A stretch of DNA of 64,000 nucleotides, taken from positions 236,563-300,562 of the forward strand of contig CAWIJO010000020.1 in NCBI GenBank assembly GCA_963836355.1, in the 5' to 3' direction. The notes beneath the pieces were generated by a model. It saw only the letters and a program-made list of their open reading frames with translations. It was not told where the DNA came from and did no database searches. Below, one piece after another: positions 17,011 to 25,966 of the stretch. The DNA is from Palsa-506 sp963836355. GTDB lineage: Bacteria; Actinomycetota; Actinomycetes; Streptosporangiales; Streptosporangiaceae. The translations under genes were made by a program, and so were the position numbers. Numbering within the stretch: the stretch's first letter is position 1; each line of letters begins with the position of its first letter.

Positions 17011-17244
17011 CGAATCTCGCCTCCGTCCGCTTCGGCCGCCGAGGCGAGTCGCGGCCTGCGGCCTGCGGCCCGCGGCCCAGCACAAATGATCCCACGTCAG
17101 CCCGGTGCGCTGCCGTCTTGACGTGATGTACCTAGGCTGCGACCGGGCTGGCGCACCTGCAGGCCGCGTGTGCCTCGTGGCCGGCCCGCAGTGCGGACCG
17201 CTATACCGGACCGGGTGACGCCACCACCACTAACCCGTACAGCG

Positions 17245-17808
17245 TCAGCTGGCCAGTAGCTGCTCCACCCGGGACACCAGTTCCCGGAGGTTGTCCTGGG
17301 ACGTCGCCTCGCGAGCCTCGCGCGGGGACAGCCAGCGCAGCGGCGCGCCCGGATTCTCCGCCCGCGCCGCGGCCGGATCCTCGGTAGTAAGGACGAACCG
17401 CACGTCCGCATGCTCGTGCGCGGGCTCCCGGCCGCCCGCCGGAACCGGCACGATCACCACCTGCCGGACCTGGGCGTCCGGCCACGGCGCCAGATCGGTC
17501 AGCCCGGTCTCCTCTTCGGATTCCCGCAGCGCGACGGCCAGCGGATCGGTTTCTCCCGGATCGGCGTGGCCGCCGACCTGAAGCCATGCCTGCTGCCGCT
17601 GATGCCAGCGCAGCAGCATCCGGCCGCTGCCCGGATGCACGATCAGCGCCGACGCGGTGACGTGCAGCGGAGCCGACCGCAGCCACGGGTCGGCCGCCGT
17701 CTCGGCGAGCACGCGCAGCCGAGCGACATCGGCCACCTCGGCCGCGCTCGCGGCGCGGTACCGGCCGAGCACATCGAGGAGGGGGCGATCTGGCGGCAAC
17801 ATCGGCAT
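17245..17808 (-). CDS. NUDIX hydrolase
   Basis: A 187-residue NUDIX protein. The complete Nudix box is GGHADPGETDPLAVALRE followed by SEEETGL, which supplies the Glu ligands for Mg2+ at about residues 78-100. It should hydrolyse a nucleoside diphosphate linked to another moiety. The preceding strand (ALIVHPGSGRMLLRWHQR) and C-terminal LRWLSPREARE are typical of the standalone actinomycete NUDIX proteins. The substrate cannot be assigned from sequence. Confidence 0.92.
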   Translation of the reverse strand: MPMLPPDRPLLDVLGRYRAASAAEVADVARLRVLAETAADPWLRSAPLHVTASALIVHPGSGRMLLRWHQRQQAWLQVGGHADPGETDPLAVALRESEEETGLTDLAPWPDAQVRQVVIVPVPAGGREPAHEHADVRFVLTTEDPAAARAENPGAPLRWLSPREAREATSQDNLRELVSRVEQLLAS

Positions 17809-17940
17809 GACACTCCGGGTAGCAGCGGGACTGTAGATGGCATCGGGCAGGCGGGGATATCAAGGCTAACCGGCTTGCGACGGCAGCCAGACGACTGCCA
17901 GGCGGGTGCGCGCGCCAGCCCGGCCGGACTATCCGCTGAC

Positions 17941-18183
17941 CTATTTCAAGATCATTCTGCATTCAGCCGATCCGGGCGACCGCTGCCGGAACGACTCGTC
18001 CCGGGCAATCTCGGGCGCCAGGATCTTCAGCGCGACCCACCGGTCAAGCCGGACGTCGAGCGCGCGGTAAACCACGGCCATGCCGCCCCAGCCGATCTGC
18101 TCAGCCAGCCGGTAGCCGGCGATTGCGCGCCAACCGCGAAACCGCCAGTTGCCAGTGGGGCTTCGTCCGCCACCGGCCTCCAC
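17941..18183 (-). pseudogene. Ser/Thr protein kinase N-lobe stub
   Basis: Only the first part of a PknB-type kinase N-lobe is present. The glycine-rich loop is IGWGGMAVVYRA and the ATP-anchoring Lys lies in VALKILAPEIARDE. After FRQR the homology stops and twelve unrelated residues lead to a TGA. The alphaC helix, catalytic loop, activation loop and C-lobe are missing, so it cannot be an active kinase. It lies just downstream of, and on the same strand as, the universal stress protein gene. This looks like a deletion remnant. Confidence 0.75.
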
Positions 18184-18220
18184 ATTCCGCCGGTCCGCCC
18201 AATTCCGCTAGCGGTAGAAG

Positions 18221-19126
18221 TCAGTAGCGGGAATGTATGATGGCAACAGAACACGGCGGGTGCTGCAGCACGGCCTGGCCTACCGAGCCGAGCAGTAGCC
18301 GCCGGATCGGACCAAGTCCCCGGGAGCCGATTACCAGCAGGCCCGCGCGGCTTGCGGCCTCGTGCAGGGCCCTGGGCGGGGCATCTGTGCGCAGCACTGC
18401 TGTCACGTCCACGGCCGGGAACTCGCTGCGCCATGGGCCGAGCACCTGCTCTAGGCGATTTTTGGCAAGCTGGCGCATATCCTCGCCATACGTGGTGCGT
18501 TCCCCGCCGCTGTGATCGCCCCGCGCGCTGGCCAGGCTGAGATAACCGCTCCGCACCGGGAGTGGCGGGATCCACCAGCTGAGCACGGCGGTGAGCGGGA
18601 CCTGCCGGAGCGCAGCCTCCTGGAAAGCGAAGCCGGCCGCGGCTTCCGCCGCCAGCGAGTCGTCTATCCCGACGACGACCTTCTCCCCGTGCCAGCTTCC
18701 GTCGCCATACGCGAACACCACCGGCTGGTGCGCATGCGCGGCCACCCGGGAACTTACCGAGCCAAGGCCAAGCCCTTCCCATGCGCCCGCGCCGCGGACT
18801 CCCAGGACGAGAAGTTCGCTTTCCCCTGCGACCTGGAGCAGCCCGTCCGACGGCCAGCCCGTCCGACGAATGCCATTTATGGTCACGCCCGGCGCGATCT
18901 CCCGGGCTAGCCGGACGCTCTCGCTGACGATATCCGGCCCGCTTGTTTCCGGCAGGCTGGCAGCTTCCGCACCCGGTCGCTGACCTTGCGGCAGCCGCCC
19001 GACGTGGCAGACGGTCAGCGGGATACCCCGCATGCTCGCCTCGCTGACCGCCCAGCTGACCGCGGCCGCGCTTGGCGCTGAGCGGTCGACGCCGACGACG
19101 ACGCCGTGCCGGTTCGTCACGGTCAC
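18221..19126 (-). CDS. tandem-domain universal stress protein
   Basis: A 301-residue protein with two UspA domains. Both carry the ATP-binding signature G-2x-G-9x-G-S: GVRGAGAWEGLGLGS near residue 114 and GSRGLGPIRRLLLGS near 270. ATP-binding, tandem-domain Usps are typical of mycobacterial and actinomycete dormancy or hypoxia regulons. The GTG start overlaps by four bases (GTGA) with a 33-codon upstream reading frame. It is divergent from the P1B-5 ATPase gene, with which it may share regulation. Confidence 0.94.
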   Translation of the reverse strand: MTVTNRHGVVVGVDRSAPSAAAVSWAVSEASMRGIPLTVCHVGRLPQGQRPGAEAASLPETSGPDIVSESVRLAREIAPGVTINGIRRTGWPSDGLLQVAGESELLVLGVRGAGAWEGLGLGSVSSRVAAHAHQPVVFAYGDGSWHGEKVVVGIDDSLAAEAAAGFAFQEAALRQVPLTAVLSWWIPPLPVRSGYLSLASARGDHSGGERTTYGEDMRQLAKNRLEQVLGPWRSEFPAVDVTAVLRTDAPPRALHEAASRAGLLVIGSRGLGPIRRLLLGSVGQAVLQHPPCSVAIIHSRY

Positions 19127-19224
19127 TCCTCGATCATCTCAGCTGGCCGGCTGGCTCTGCTCGGCCGGCGGGTGAGCGTCGCAACCGCCACGACGACGGC
19201 GCCGGCCGCGGCGAGCGTGATCAT
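19123..19224 (-). CDS. possible 33-residue membrane peptide coupled to the Usp gene
   Basis: ATG 19224 opens a 33-codon frame with a hydrophobic segment (MITLAAAGAVVVAVATL) followed by a basic/acidic tail ending MIEE. Its TGA overlaps the Usp GTG start as GTGA. The four-base overlap and the plausible membrane-anchor composition argue for a real gene. The weak Shine-Dalgarno and lack of a recognised family argue against. Confidence 0.4.
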   Translation of the reverse strand: MITLAAAGAVVVAVATLTRRPSRASRPAEMIEE

Positions 19225-19467
19225 GACCGACGGGAGCTGCAGAGAGAAGGTTTTCCGGCAGCATCAGCAACGTCCCCGGCCGACGACGCTGATCGCCGCG
19301 GCGCGCCCCCGGCACCGGCATCTCCTCTGCTGGCACGTAGCGGATCCTGTGCTGGGCCGCCACGCAATCCTTGGCTGCCACGGGGACGCTTGCCTAGGGC
19401 CGAATGACCTCGCGAGACGGACTTCCGGCACTGCGCAACGGACCGGCCGCGGTGGACGATTGGAGCT

Positions 19468-21855
19468 GTGGCTACTGCAGGTTTTAGCCCCGTGCGGCGA
19501 TGGCTGGCCAAGCATGTCGCGCTAGTGCTGCTCGTCCTGACCGGATCCGGACTGGCCGCTGGCGCGGTTCTGCATCTCGCGCAGGCCGGTGCTGCCGGAG
19601 ACCTGGCGTGGATCGCCGTAGGGGCGTGCGGAGCAATGTATGCCCTGTGGGCGGTTGCGGACAGTCTCCGAAATGGGCGCGTTGGCGTGGACATTATCGC
19701 CGTGCTGGCTCTCGGCGGTGCGCTCGCGGTCGGAGAAAACCTGGCCGCCGCTGTCATCGGCGTCATGGTGACCAGCGGGCGGGCCCTTGAAGAGTGGGCG
19801 GCTGGCCGGGCCCGCCGCGACCTGCATGCCCTGCTGCAGCGGGCGCCGAGGACCGCGCGCCGGTACCGCGGCGGCGCTCTTGAGACGGTACCGCTAGATG
19901 TGGTGGTTCCCGGTGACGTGCTGCTGGTGGCACCCGGCGACGTGGTTCCCGCGGACGGGACGGTGGCCGGCCCCGCAGCGGTCCTGGATGAGTCGGCCCT
20001 GACCGGTGAGCCACTCCCGGTCGACCGGGCCAAGGGGGAGCCGGTCCGCAGCGGCGTGGTCAACGCCGGGCGCCCGTTCGACCTGCTGTCGACGGCCAAG
20101 GCCGCCGACAGCACCTACGCCGGGATCGTGCGCCTGGTGTCCGAGGCAGAGGCGACACCGGCCCCGTTCGTCCGGCTGGCTGACCGTTACGCGCTGTGGT
20201 TTCTGCTCGTGAGCCTGGCCGCGGCCGGCGCCGCCTGGGCAGTTGCCGGGGCCACGCGAGCAGTAGCCGTGCTGGTCGTGGCCACGCCGTGTCCGTTGAT
20301 CCTGGCCGCTCCCGTTGCCCTGGTGTCAGGGCTATCCATCGCCGCCCGCCGCGGCGTGGTGGTCAAAGGCGGCGGCGTGCTTGAGCGCCTCGCCCAGTGC
20401 ACGACGCTGCTGCTCGACAAGACCGGGACCCTCACCAGTGGCCGTCCGGCTCTGGCCGAAATCCTCCCGGCGGGGCCGCTGCCCGCTGCCGATGTGCTGC
20501 GCCTGGCTGCCTCCCTGGACCAGGTATCCCAGCACGTCCTCGCCGGCGCGGTCGTCCGCGCCGCGGCCAGCCGTGGCTGCGAGTTGGCGTTGCCTGACCA
20601 GGCCGAAGAGATCCCCGGCCAGGGCATCCGCGGAATTGTCGCGGGTCACCAGGTCGCGGTGGGCAAAGCAGCCTGGATCGGCGTGACCGGTTCCCCGGCG
20701 TGGGCGAAGACCGCGCGCCGCCAGGCACGGCTCGACGGGGCGCTGACGGTGTTCGTGGCCGTGGACGGCGTACCGGCCGGGGTCCTGGTCCTGGACGACC
20801 CGGTCCGGTCCGACGCGGCGCGGACCATCCGCTCGCTGCGAGCGGGCGGCATCAGCCGGATCGTGCTGGTCACCGGAGACCGGGCCGAGGTGGCAGGCAC
20901 CATCGGCACCGTCATCGGGGTGGACGAGGTCCTCGCCGATCGCACCCCGGCGGAGAAGCTCGACGCCGTCCGCATCGAGCGCCGCGCCGCGCCCACAATC
21001 ATGGTGGGGGACGGGATCAACGACGCGCCCGCCCTGGCCCTGGCGGACGTCGGGGTGGCGATGGGGGCACGGGGCGCTACCGCCTCATCGGAGGCCGCGG
21101 ACGCCGTGCTTACCGTTGACCGGCTTGACCGGCTCGGGGAGGTCACCGCGCTGGCCCGGCGCACCCGGCGGATCGCCTTGCAGAGCGTGCTCGCTGGCAT
21201 GGCGATGTCCCTGGCGGCGATGGCCGTGGCGGCAGCAGGCCTGCTGCCCGCGGTGTGGGGAGCCCTTGCGCAGGAGGCAATCGACGTGGCCGTCATCCTC
21301 AACGCCCTGCGCGCGCTGCGGCCTGGCTCGGGCGCACTGCGTCTGACCGCCGGGGACGCGGCGCTGACGAGGCGCTTTCAGGGCGAGCATGAGGTCATCC
21401 GAGCGGCTATTGACCAGCTGCGCGTTGCGGCAGACTCGGTCGGGGTCCTCTCGCCCGCCGAGGCGATGGCCGTGGTCCAGCGCGTGCACCGGCTGCTCGT
21501 CGAGCAGATCGAGCCGCACGAGCAGGCCGAGGAACATGAGCTGTACCCGGCCCTGGACCGGCTACTCGGCGGCACTCAGCCAACGGCCACCATGAGCCGG
21601 GCGCATGCCGAGATCACCCATCAGATCAGGCGGCTCGGTCAGCTGATCGATGACATCGGCGCCGGCCAGCCCGATGACGCTGACCTGGCCGACGTGCGCG
21701 GTCTCCTTTACGGGCTGCACGCCATCCTGCGCTTGCATACGGCGCAGGAGGACGAGAGCTACCTATCGCTCGGCGACGACATCGCAAGCTCGCCAGACGA
21801 CGGGCATACCGGGCGCCGGGGTGCCGCGCATAGCTCCGGGCTGGCCGGAATATGA
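19468..21855 (+). CDS. P1B-5 heavy-metal ATPase with C-terminal hemerythrin domain
   Basis: A 795-residue metal-exporting ATPase. Membrane helices flank a TPCP metal site (residues 273-276), where CPC-type pumps have Cys. The actuator loop is LTGEPLP near 179-185 and phosphorylated Asp317 lies in DKTGT; MVGDGINDAPAL closes the P-domain. Residues about 634-772 form a hemerythrin domain with His/Glu ligands (EHEVIRAA, EPHEQAEEHELYPAL, RLHTAQEDE). TPC plus a C-terminal hemerythrin defines subgroup P1B-5, whose characterised member (Sinorhizobium Nia) handles Ni and Fe. No N-terminal metal-binding domain is present. GTG start; divergent from the Usp gene. Confidence 0.94.
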   Translation: MATAGFSPVRRWLAKHVALVLLVLTGSGLAAGAVLHLAQAGAAGDLAWIAVGACGAMYALWAVADSLRNGRVGVDIIAVLALGGALAVGENLAAAVIGVMVTSGRALEEWAAGRARRDLHALLQRAPRTARRYRGGALETVPLDVVVPGDVLLVAPGDVVPADGTVAGPAAVLDESALTGEPLPVDRAKGEPVRSGVVNAGRPFDLLSTAKAADSTYAGIVRLVSEAEATPAPFVRLADRYALWFLLVSLAAAGAAWAVAGATRAVAVLVVATPCPLILAAPVALVSGLSIAARRGVVVKGGGVLERLAQCTTLLLDKTGTLTSGRPALAEILPAGPLPAADVLRLAASLDQVSQHVLAGAVVRAAASRGCELALPDQAEEIPGQGIRGIVAGHQVAVGKAAWIGVTGSPAWAKTARRQARLDGALTVFVAVDGVPAGVLVLDDPVRSDAARTIRSLRAGGISRIVLVTGDRAEVAGTIGTVIGVDEVLADRTPAEKLDAVRIERRAAPTIMVGDGINDAPALALADVGVAMGARGATASSEAADAVLTVDRLDRLGEVTALARRTRRIALQSVLAGMAMSLAAMAVAAAGLLPAVWGALAQEAIDVAVILNALRALRPGSGALRLTAGDAALTRRFQGEHEVIRAAIDQLRVAADSVGVLSPAEAMAVVQRVHRLLVEQIEPHEQAEEHELYPALDRLLGGTQPTATMSRAHAEITHQIRRLGQLIDDIGAGQPDDADLADVRGLLYGLHAILRLHTAQEDESYLSLGDDIASSPDDGHTGRRGAAHSSGLAGI

Positions 21856-21945
21856 CTGGCGTCGCGGTGCGGGTTCCACTGCCATCACCTCGGATTTAGC
21901 TGCCCGTCCATCGCCGCAGCAGTGGAGCCGAGCCGGCCGAGGACC

Positions 21946-21979
21946 GGCGCCGCCGGTGGCCAGGCGCCGCCGGTGGCCC
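21946..21979. repeat. 17-bp tandem repeat, two copies
   Basis: GGCGCCGCCGGTGGCC plus one base occurs at 21946-21962 and 21963-21979, between the convergent ATPase and flavodoxin genes. No function is evident. Confidence 0.8.
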
Positions 21980-22004
21980 GGCTACGTTGCGCTGAGCGGG
22001 CCCC

Positions 22005-22553
22005 TCATCGGGACGTCGGCGTCGCCCGTTCGCGCCGCAGCTCGCGGGCAATCTGGCCAGCCCAGGCCTCGATCTCGGGCCAGTCCCGGAAGTCACCAGC
22101 AGGGAGCAGCGCCGCGCCGGCTGCTGTCTTCCTCATCAGGCGCCCGGCGATGCCGAGGTTCTCCGGGTCGAGCGCTCCGAAGAAGACGCGATGATCCTGA
22201 GCGCCAATCAGCGCCCTGAGCTCGGTGATCTCCTTCGGTTCTGCGGCGGCCTTCGCATCGTGCCCATGGGCGTCAATGGCCTCGGTGCCCAGCGGCCCGC
22301 TGCTGAAGAGCCACACGGGCCTGCTGGCCAGCACCGCGCGGTTGCGCCGCACGAAATGCGATGCCTCCTTCTGCCAGCGCCCGGCATAGACGGCGCTGCC
22401 AATGACGAGTGCGTCCCAGTCGGCCAGGTTGGCTACGGCCGCTGCCTGGCGAGCCTCCGCCTGCAGCCCGGCTTCGCCCAGCGTCACGGCGATACGCTCG
22501 GCGATGCCGCGGGTGGCACCGTGCTTACTCGCGTAGACCACTAGTGTCCGCAT
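22005..22553 (-). CDS. flavodoxin-domain protein (HemG-like)
   Basis: A 182-residue flavodoxin-fold protein. The FMN phosphate loop is at the extreme N-terminus (VVYASKHGATRGIAER), and the second FMN-contacting loop is GSAVYAGRW. It resembles menaquinone-dependent protoporphyrinogen oxidase HemG and the small flavodoxins found in actinomycete hypoxia clusters. The C-terminal DRDWPEIEAW-like helix (FRDWPEIEAWAGQIA) fits that group. It lies downstream of the WS/DGAT gene on the same strand with a gap of about 107 bases. Electron donor and acceptor are unknown. Confidence 0.88.
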   Translation of the reverse strand: MRTLVVYASKHGATRGIAERIAVTLGEAGLQAEARQAAAVANLADWDALVIGSAVYAGRWQKEASHFVRRNRAVLASRPVWLFSSGPLGTEAIDAHGHDAKAAAEPKEITELRALIGAQDHRVFFGALDPENLGIAGRLMRKTAAGAALLPAGDFRDWPEIEAWAGQIARELRRERATPTSR

Positions 22554-22660
22554 GGCCTCTCACCTTCTTGTCCCATGGCCATCCCGGATTGATGGGCAGG
22601 TATGGCGCCACAACTTCAGGATGGCGTCTGCAGGTAGTCGTCCCGCAGAGGCAGCTGGCC

Positions 22661-24109
22661 CTAACCGCCGGGACTTTCGCCCCGATCTGGGTCGGCCTGG
22701 CCAGAATTCCCCGGCGCATCCGGCTCGGGCCGGATCTTGACCAGGACGTCCAGCTGCTCTAGGGCAGCTGCCAGGCCCTCGGCGAACACCGCCAGGTCGG
22801 GCGCGGCCGCAGGGTCGCCGACGATGTCGAAATTGAGCTGGCCGGCATACGACAGCGCCCCGACGCTTATCGTGATGTTGCCTTGCACCACCCCGACCTG
22901 GAACACCTCCATTACCTTCGCGCCCGCGAAGTACAGTGGCCCGGGCGGGCCGTGCAGGTTGCTAACGAGCACGTTGACGAGGCGCTGCCGGGACATAGTG
23001 CGCACCATCAGGCGCTGCAGGACACGGCCGCCTGGCTGGTACGGGGGGAGCCGCTTGCGCTCGGTGGTTGCCCGGATGATCCGGGCCAGCCGGCCGACCG
23101 GATCGCAGTCGCCCACCGGCAACGGCACGAGCATGACCCCCACCCGATTCCCGCTGGCCTCCGGATCCGCTGGCCTACGTATCGACGCCGCGACAGAGGC
23201 CTTGATGACCAGTTCCGGTGTCAGCTCACTGCGGGCATCGAGCAGGCGGTTGGCGCCTCCGGCCACTGCCGCAAGCACGACATCGTTCACCTTCCCGCCA
23301 TGGGCGTGCGCCACCGCTCTGGCGCGTTCCAGGTCTGCGCGTACCAGCAGCAGACGGCGACGCGTGCCTACCGGACAATTCAAGGACACTCGTGCCGCCC
23401 GGCCTTCGCCCGCAGCCTGCCGGGCCTGCCAGGCCAGGACGCGCAAGCGGTGGATCAAGATGAGCGGCCGCCGCAGCCGGGACCAGCCAGCAGCCAGTGC
23501 GCGGCCGCGCCGGCGCAGGTCGCCGGCCAGCAGCTCCCGGGCGCCCGGCCTGGGCACTGGCACCCAGGGTGGCGGGTCCGGGGCCAGCACATCGGGAGCA
23601 GGGTCAAGCAACGCGCCGATCATTGCCAGCGCGGCCACGCCGTCGGCGACAACGTGATGGAACCGGATGAACAAGCCGACGTCCCGGTCATGCAGTCCGG
23701 TCAGCAGCCACATTTCCCATAGCGGCCGGGCCCGGCTCAGTGGCTGCTCATCGAGCTCGGAACAAACGTCTAGCAGCTCTGCCTCGCCGCCAGGCGCGGG
23801 CACCGCCCGGGTCCGGACATGCTGCCGGATATCGAAGCCGGCAGCATCGACCCAGATTGGCGGTCCCGGGCTGAAACGTGGCCGGTAAAGGATCTGACGC
23901 AGCCGAGGTACTAGGTGCAGGCGCTGCTCAAGTACCGCGCAGATTGCGTCGCCGCGCGGTTGCCCTGAGGCGGAGACAAGCGAAGTGCCGTCGAGGATGG
24001 CGAGCGCCGCGACGTGCATGGGCAGCCCGTGATCCTCGACGCGGAGATTGCTCACGTCGAGCGGGCTCAGCCAGTCAAGCCGGCCGGTGCCACGTGTATC
24101 TCTTGCCAA
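22661..24109 (-). CDS. wax ester synthase/diacylglycerol acyltransferase (WS/DGAT)
   Basis: A 482-residue WS/DGAT enzyme, which esterifies long-chain alcohols or diacylglycerol with acyl-CoA to make storage lipid. The catalytic motif HHVVADG is at residues 151-157, and the family's start motif LSPLDVSNLRVE is at 15-26. The C-terminal half has the conserved NLHGPPGPLYFAG segment. Actinomycetes make triacylglycerol through such enzymes under hypoxia or nitrogen stress. A DosR-like sequence overlaps its 3' end, upstream of the flavodoxin gene. Confidence 0.94.
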   Translation of the reverse strand: MARDTRGTGRLDWLSPLDVSNLRVEDHGLPMHVAALAILDGTSLVSASGQPRGDAICAVLEQRLHLVPRLRQILYRPRFSPGPPIWVDAAGFDIRQHVRTRAVPAPGGEAELLDVCSELDEQPLSRARPLWEMWLLTGLHDRDVGLFIRFHHVVADGVAALAMIGALLDPAPDVLAPDPPPWVPVPRPGARELLAGDLRRRGRALAAGWSRLRRPLILIHRLRVLAWQARQAAGEGRAARVSLNCPVGTRRRLLLVRADLERARAVAHAHGGKVNDVVLAAVAGGANRLLDARSELTPELVIKASVAASIRRPADPEASGNRVGVMLVPLPVGDCDPVGRLARIIRATTERKRLPPYQPGGRVLQRLMVRTMSRQRLVNVLVSNLHGPPGPLYFAGAKVMEVFQVGVVQGNITISVGALSYAGQLNFDIVGDPAAAPDLAVFAEGLAAALEQLDVLVKIRPEPDAPGNSGQADPDRGESPGG

Positions 24110-24233
24110 GGAGGCTCACGTCGTTTCCAGGTATCAGTTGACGCTGGCCGAGATTACCTCGTATCGCCAGGGGCCTGGCCTGCGGCCGGCGCTGTCCGCA
24201 TGCCGCCAGCAATTATCCGCTACCCGGGCGCGG

Positions 24234-25019
24234 TTAGAGGCCGTTGGCGAACTTGATCGTTACCGGTGCAATGAGCGGCTTGCCGACCTCCAGCTGGATC
24301 TGGGCGTGGGCATTCAGCGGAATGTCACGCGGGCTGGCCTCGTACCGGCGGCCGTTGTAGATCGCGACAACCGGCCCATTCGCCGGGCCGACCTGGTCCG
24401 GACCAAGCGGCTGGCCCCACAAGTCGAAGAAGTCGCCCAGGGTAAAAGTCCGCCGAACCGGGGACTCGATATGAATAATGCCGTCGGCAGCGTGGGTGTG
24501 CAGCCAGTAAAAGCAACTGCCCGTAGAGATAAACGGGCCCTGCGGGGTGTCCTGGGCCCTGCCGCCGGGAATGCCGATGGCGGCCGGTACTTGGCGCGGC
24601 GACCCGTGCACGAAAATGGTCAAGTGCGCGTGGATGTGGAAGATGGTCTGCTCGCTGGCCTGGCAGCTGATCCCGTCGACGCGCTTGCCTGCCGCCCCGG
24701 TAGCAGCGCTCGCCAGCGGCGCCGCGGCAGGAATCGGCATCCCGCCCTCGGGTCCGGCCGTAGTAGTTCCGGAGACCGGCTTGAGCGGGCCCAGCGTGCT
24801 GAGCGACGCCAGCTTGAGCTGCGGTTTCCCGCCGCTTGCAGCGCCCGCGCCGCCGCTGCCGCCGCCCACTGCCAGGCCGATGCTCACCGCCGCGATTATC
24901 AGCACCACCGCGGCACTGACGCCGATGATCCAGTTACGGCGCCGCTTGCGTGCCTCCGCTGCCCGCATCTGGGCGACCCTTGCCCGGGCTTGCTGCCTGC
25001 CTCTGTTGGCCTTGGACAC
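24234..25019 (-). CDS. membrane-anchored protein with conserved His-rich domain
   Basis: A 261-residue protein: a basic cytoplasmic N-terminus (about 1-27), one transmembrane helix (about 28-50), a Gly/Ala linker, then an extracytoplasmic domain of about 150 residues. The domain is dense in histidine: FHIHAHLTIFVHG, and FYWLHTHAADGIIHIESP. This resembles a metal or cofactor site. CQAS and GSCFYW supply two cysteines. GTG 25019 follows a GGAG site and places the basic residues before the helix; the earlier frame is discarded. I recognise it as a conserved actinobacterial family but know no function. Confidence 0.8.
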   Translation of the reverse strand: MSKANRGRQQARARVAQMRAAEARKRRRNWIIGVSAAVVLIIAAVSIGLAVGGGSGGAGAASGGKPQLKLASLSTLGPLKPVSGTTTAGPEGGMPIPAAAPLASAATGAAGKRVDGISCQASEQTIFHIHAHLTIFVHGSPRQVPAAIGIPGGRAQDTPQGPFISTGSCFYWLHTHAADGIIHIESPVRRTFTLGDFFDLWGQPLGPDQVGPANGPVVAIYNGRRYEASPRDIPLNAHAQIQLEVGKPLIAPVTIKFANGL

Positions 25020-25162
25020 TGGTTCCTGCTCCCCATCTGCCTGGACCCCAAGTGAGGATAGTTGGCGGCCAAACCCAGTGCGACGGAACCTCCTGGCCGG
25101 CCAGGCTGCCCCGCGAGGCCGCCCGATCTGCGCCTCGTTCATTCAACCGGGCAGCGTGAGGT

Positions 25163-25966
25163 CTAGTTCGAGCCAGCGGTAGCGTCGAGCTTCCCCACCA
25201 GCCGGTCGCTGTACAGGATCGGTAGCGCGAAGTACCCCCAACGACGCTTGGCAGCGGGCTTGTACATCTCCAGCTGATAGTCGAATCCAAAGAGGTCGAC
25301 CGTGCGCTTGCGGTCGTGTATCAGCCGGTCGAAGGGAGACAACAGCGCCGCACGCCCCGCGAACGGCTGGCCCAGCAAAGAAGGATCGACTCGCCACGTC
25401 CCCTTGACACCCGCCACCACGGCCAGCTCGCCCGCCTCGCCCACGTCCGCGGGCTCGACCGGACATTCCGGTCCCCGGGCGCGCGCGATGCCCAGGGCGC
25501 GCAGCCGCCGCTCGTTGCGCATCCGCAGCGCCGCATCCCTGGGCAGCACCGGGTCATTGGGGTAGACCCGGGTCGCCAGGTCCCACAGCCGGTCGCCGCC
25601 CCGGCGCCCGGCGATCGCGACCTCGCCTCGCAGCACCATGAACTCCAGCAGTTGCGTGACGTTGCGGTCGTTGGTCCATCCGGTCGACCGCCACGGCACC
25701 TTGCAGGTATCCGGAAGATCGCGCGACGGCAGCGGGCCCGATGAGCCAAGCCGATCGAGGATGTCCAGGCGGCACGCGTCGTTGGCCCGCACCCAGTCGC
25801 GCCGGTACGCCCGCCAGCCGGGCCGCTCCCCGAGCTCGGCCCGGTCCCAGCTGGCCATGTCCGCGCGGTAGAGCGCCAGGTCTTCGCTGGGCCGGATCAT
25901 CGCCCGCAGTTCGAGCAGCGTCCGGTCCGCAAGTGCGGTGACCAGCTGTGGCCTCCCAGCCCTGGC
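25163..25966 (-). pseudogene. winged-helix (YcaQ/AlkZ-like) protein, both ends lost
   Basis: The central part of a YcaQ/AlkZ-like winged-helix DNA-binding protein is clear: LELRAMIRPSEDLALYRADM, WTNDRNVTQLLEFMVLRGE, RRGGDRLWDLATRVYP and LLSPFDRLIHDRKRT. The family's N-terminal segment (about 50-100 residues) is missing; upstream the frame becomes the complement of the DUF222 gene. At the 3' end the conserved VGKLDATA is followed by a TAG within four codons. A +1 frame just downstream reads WLELDLTLPG and a stop, which looks like the natural C-terminus. A deletion of about 30 codons with a frameshift would explain this. Confidence 0.65.
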
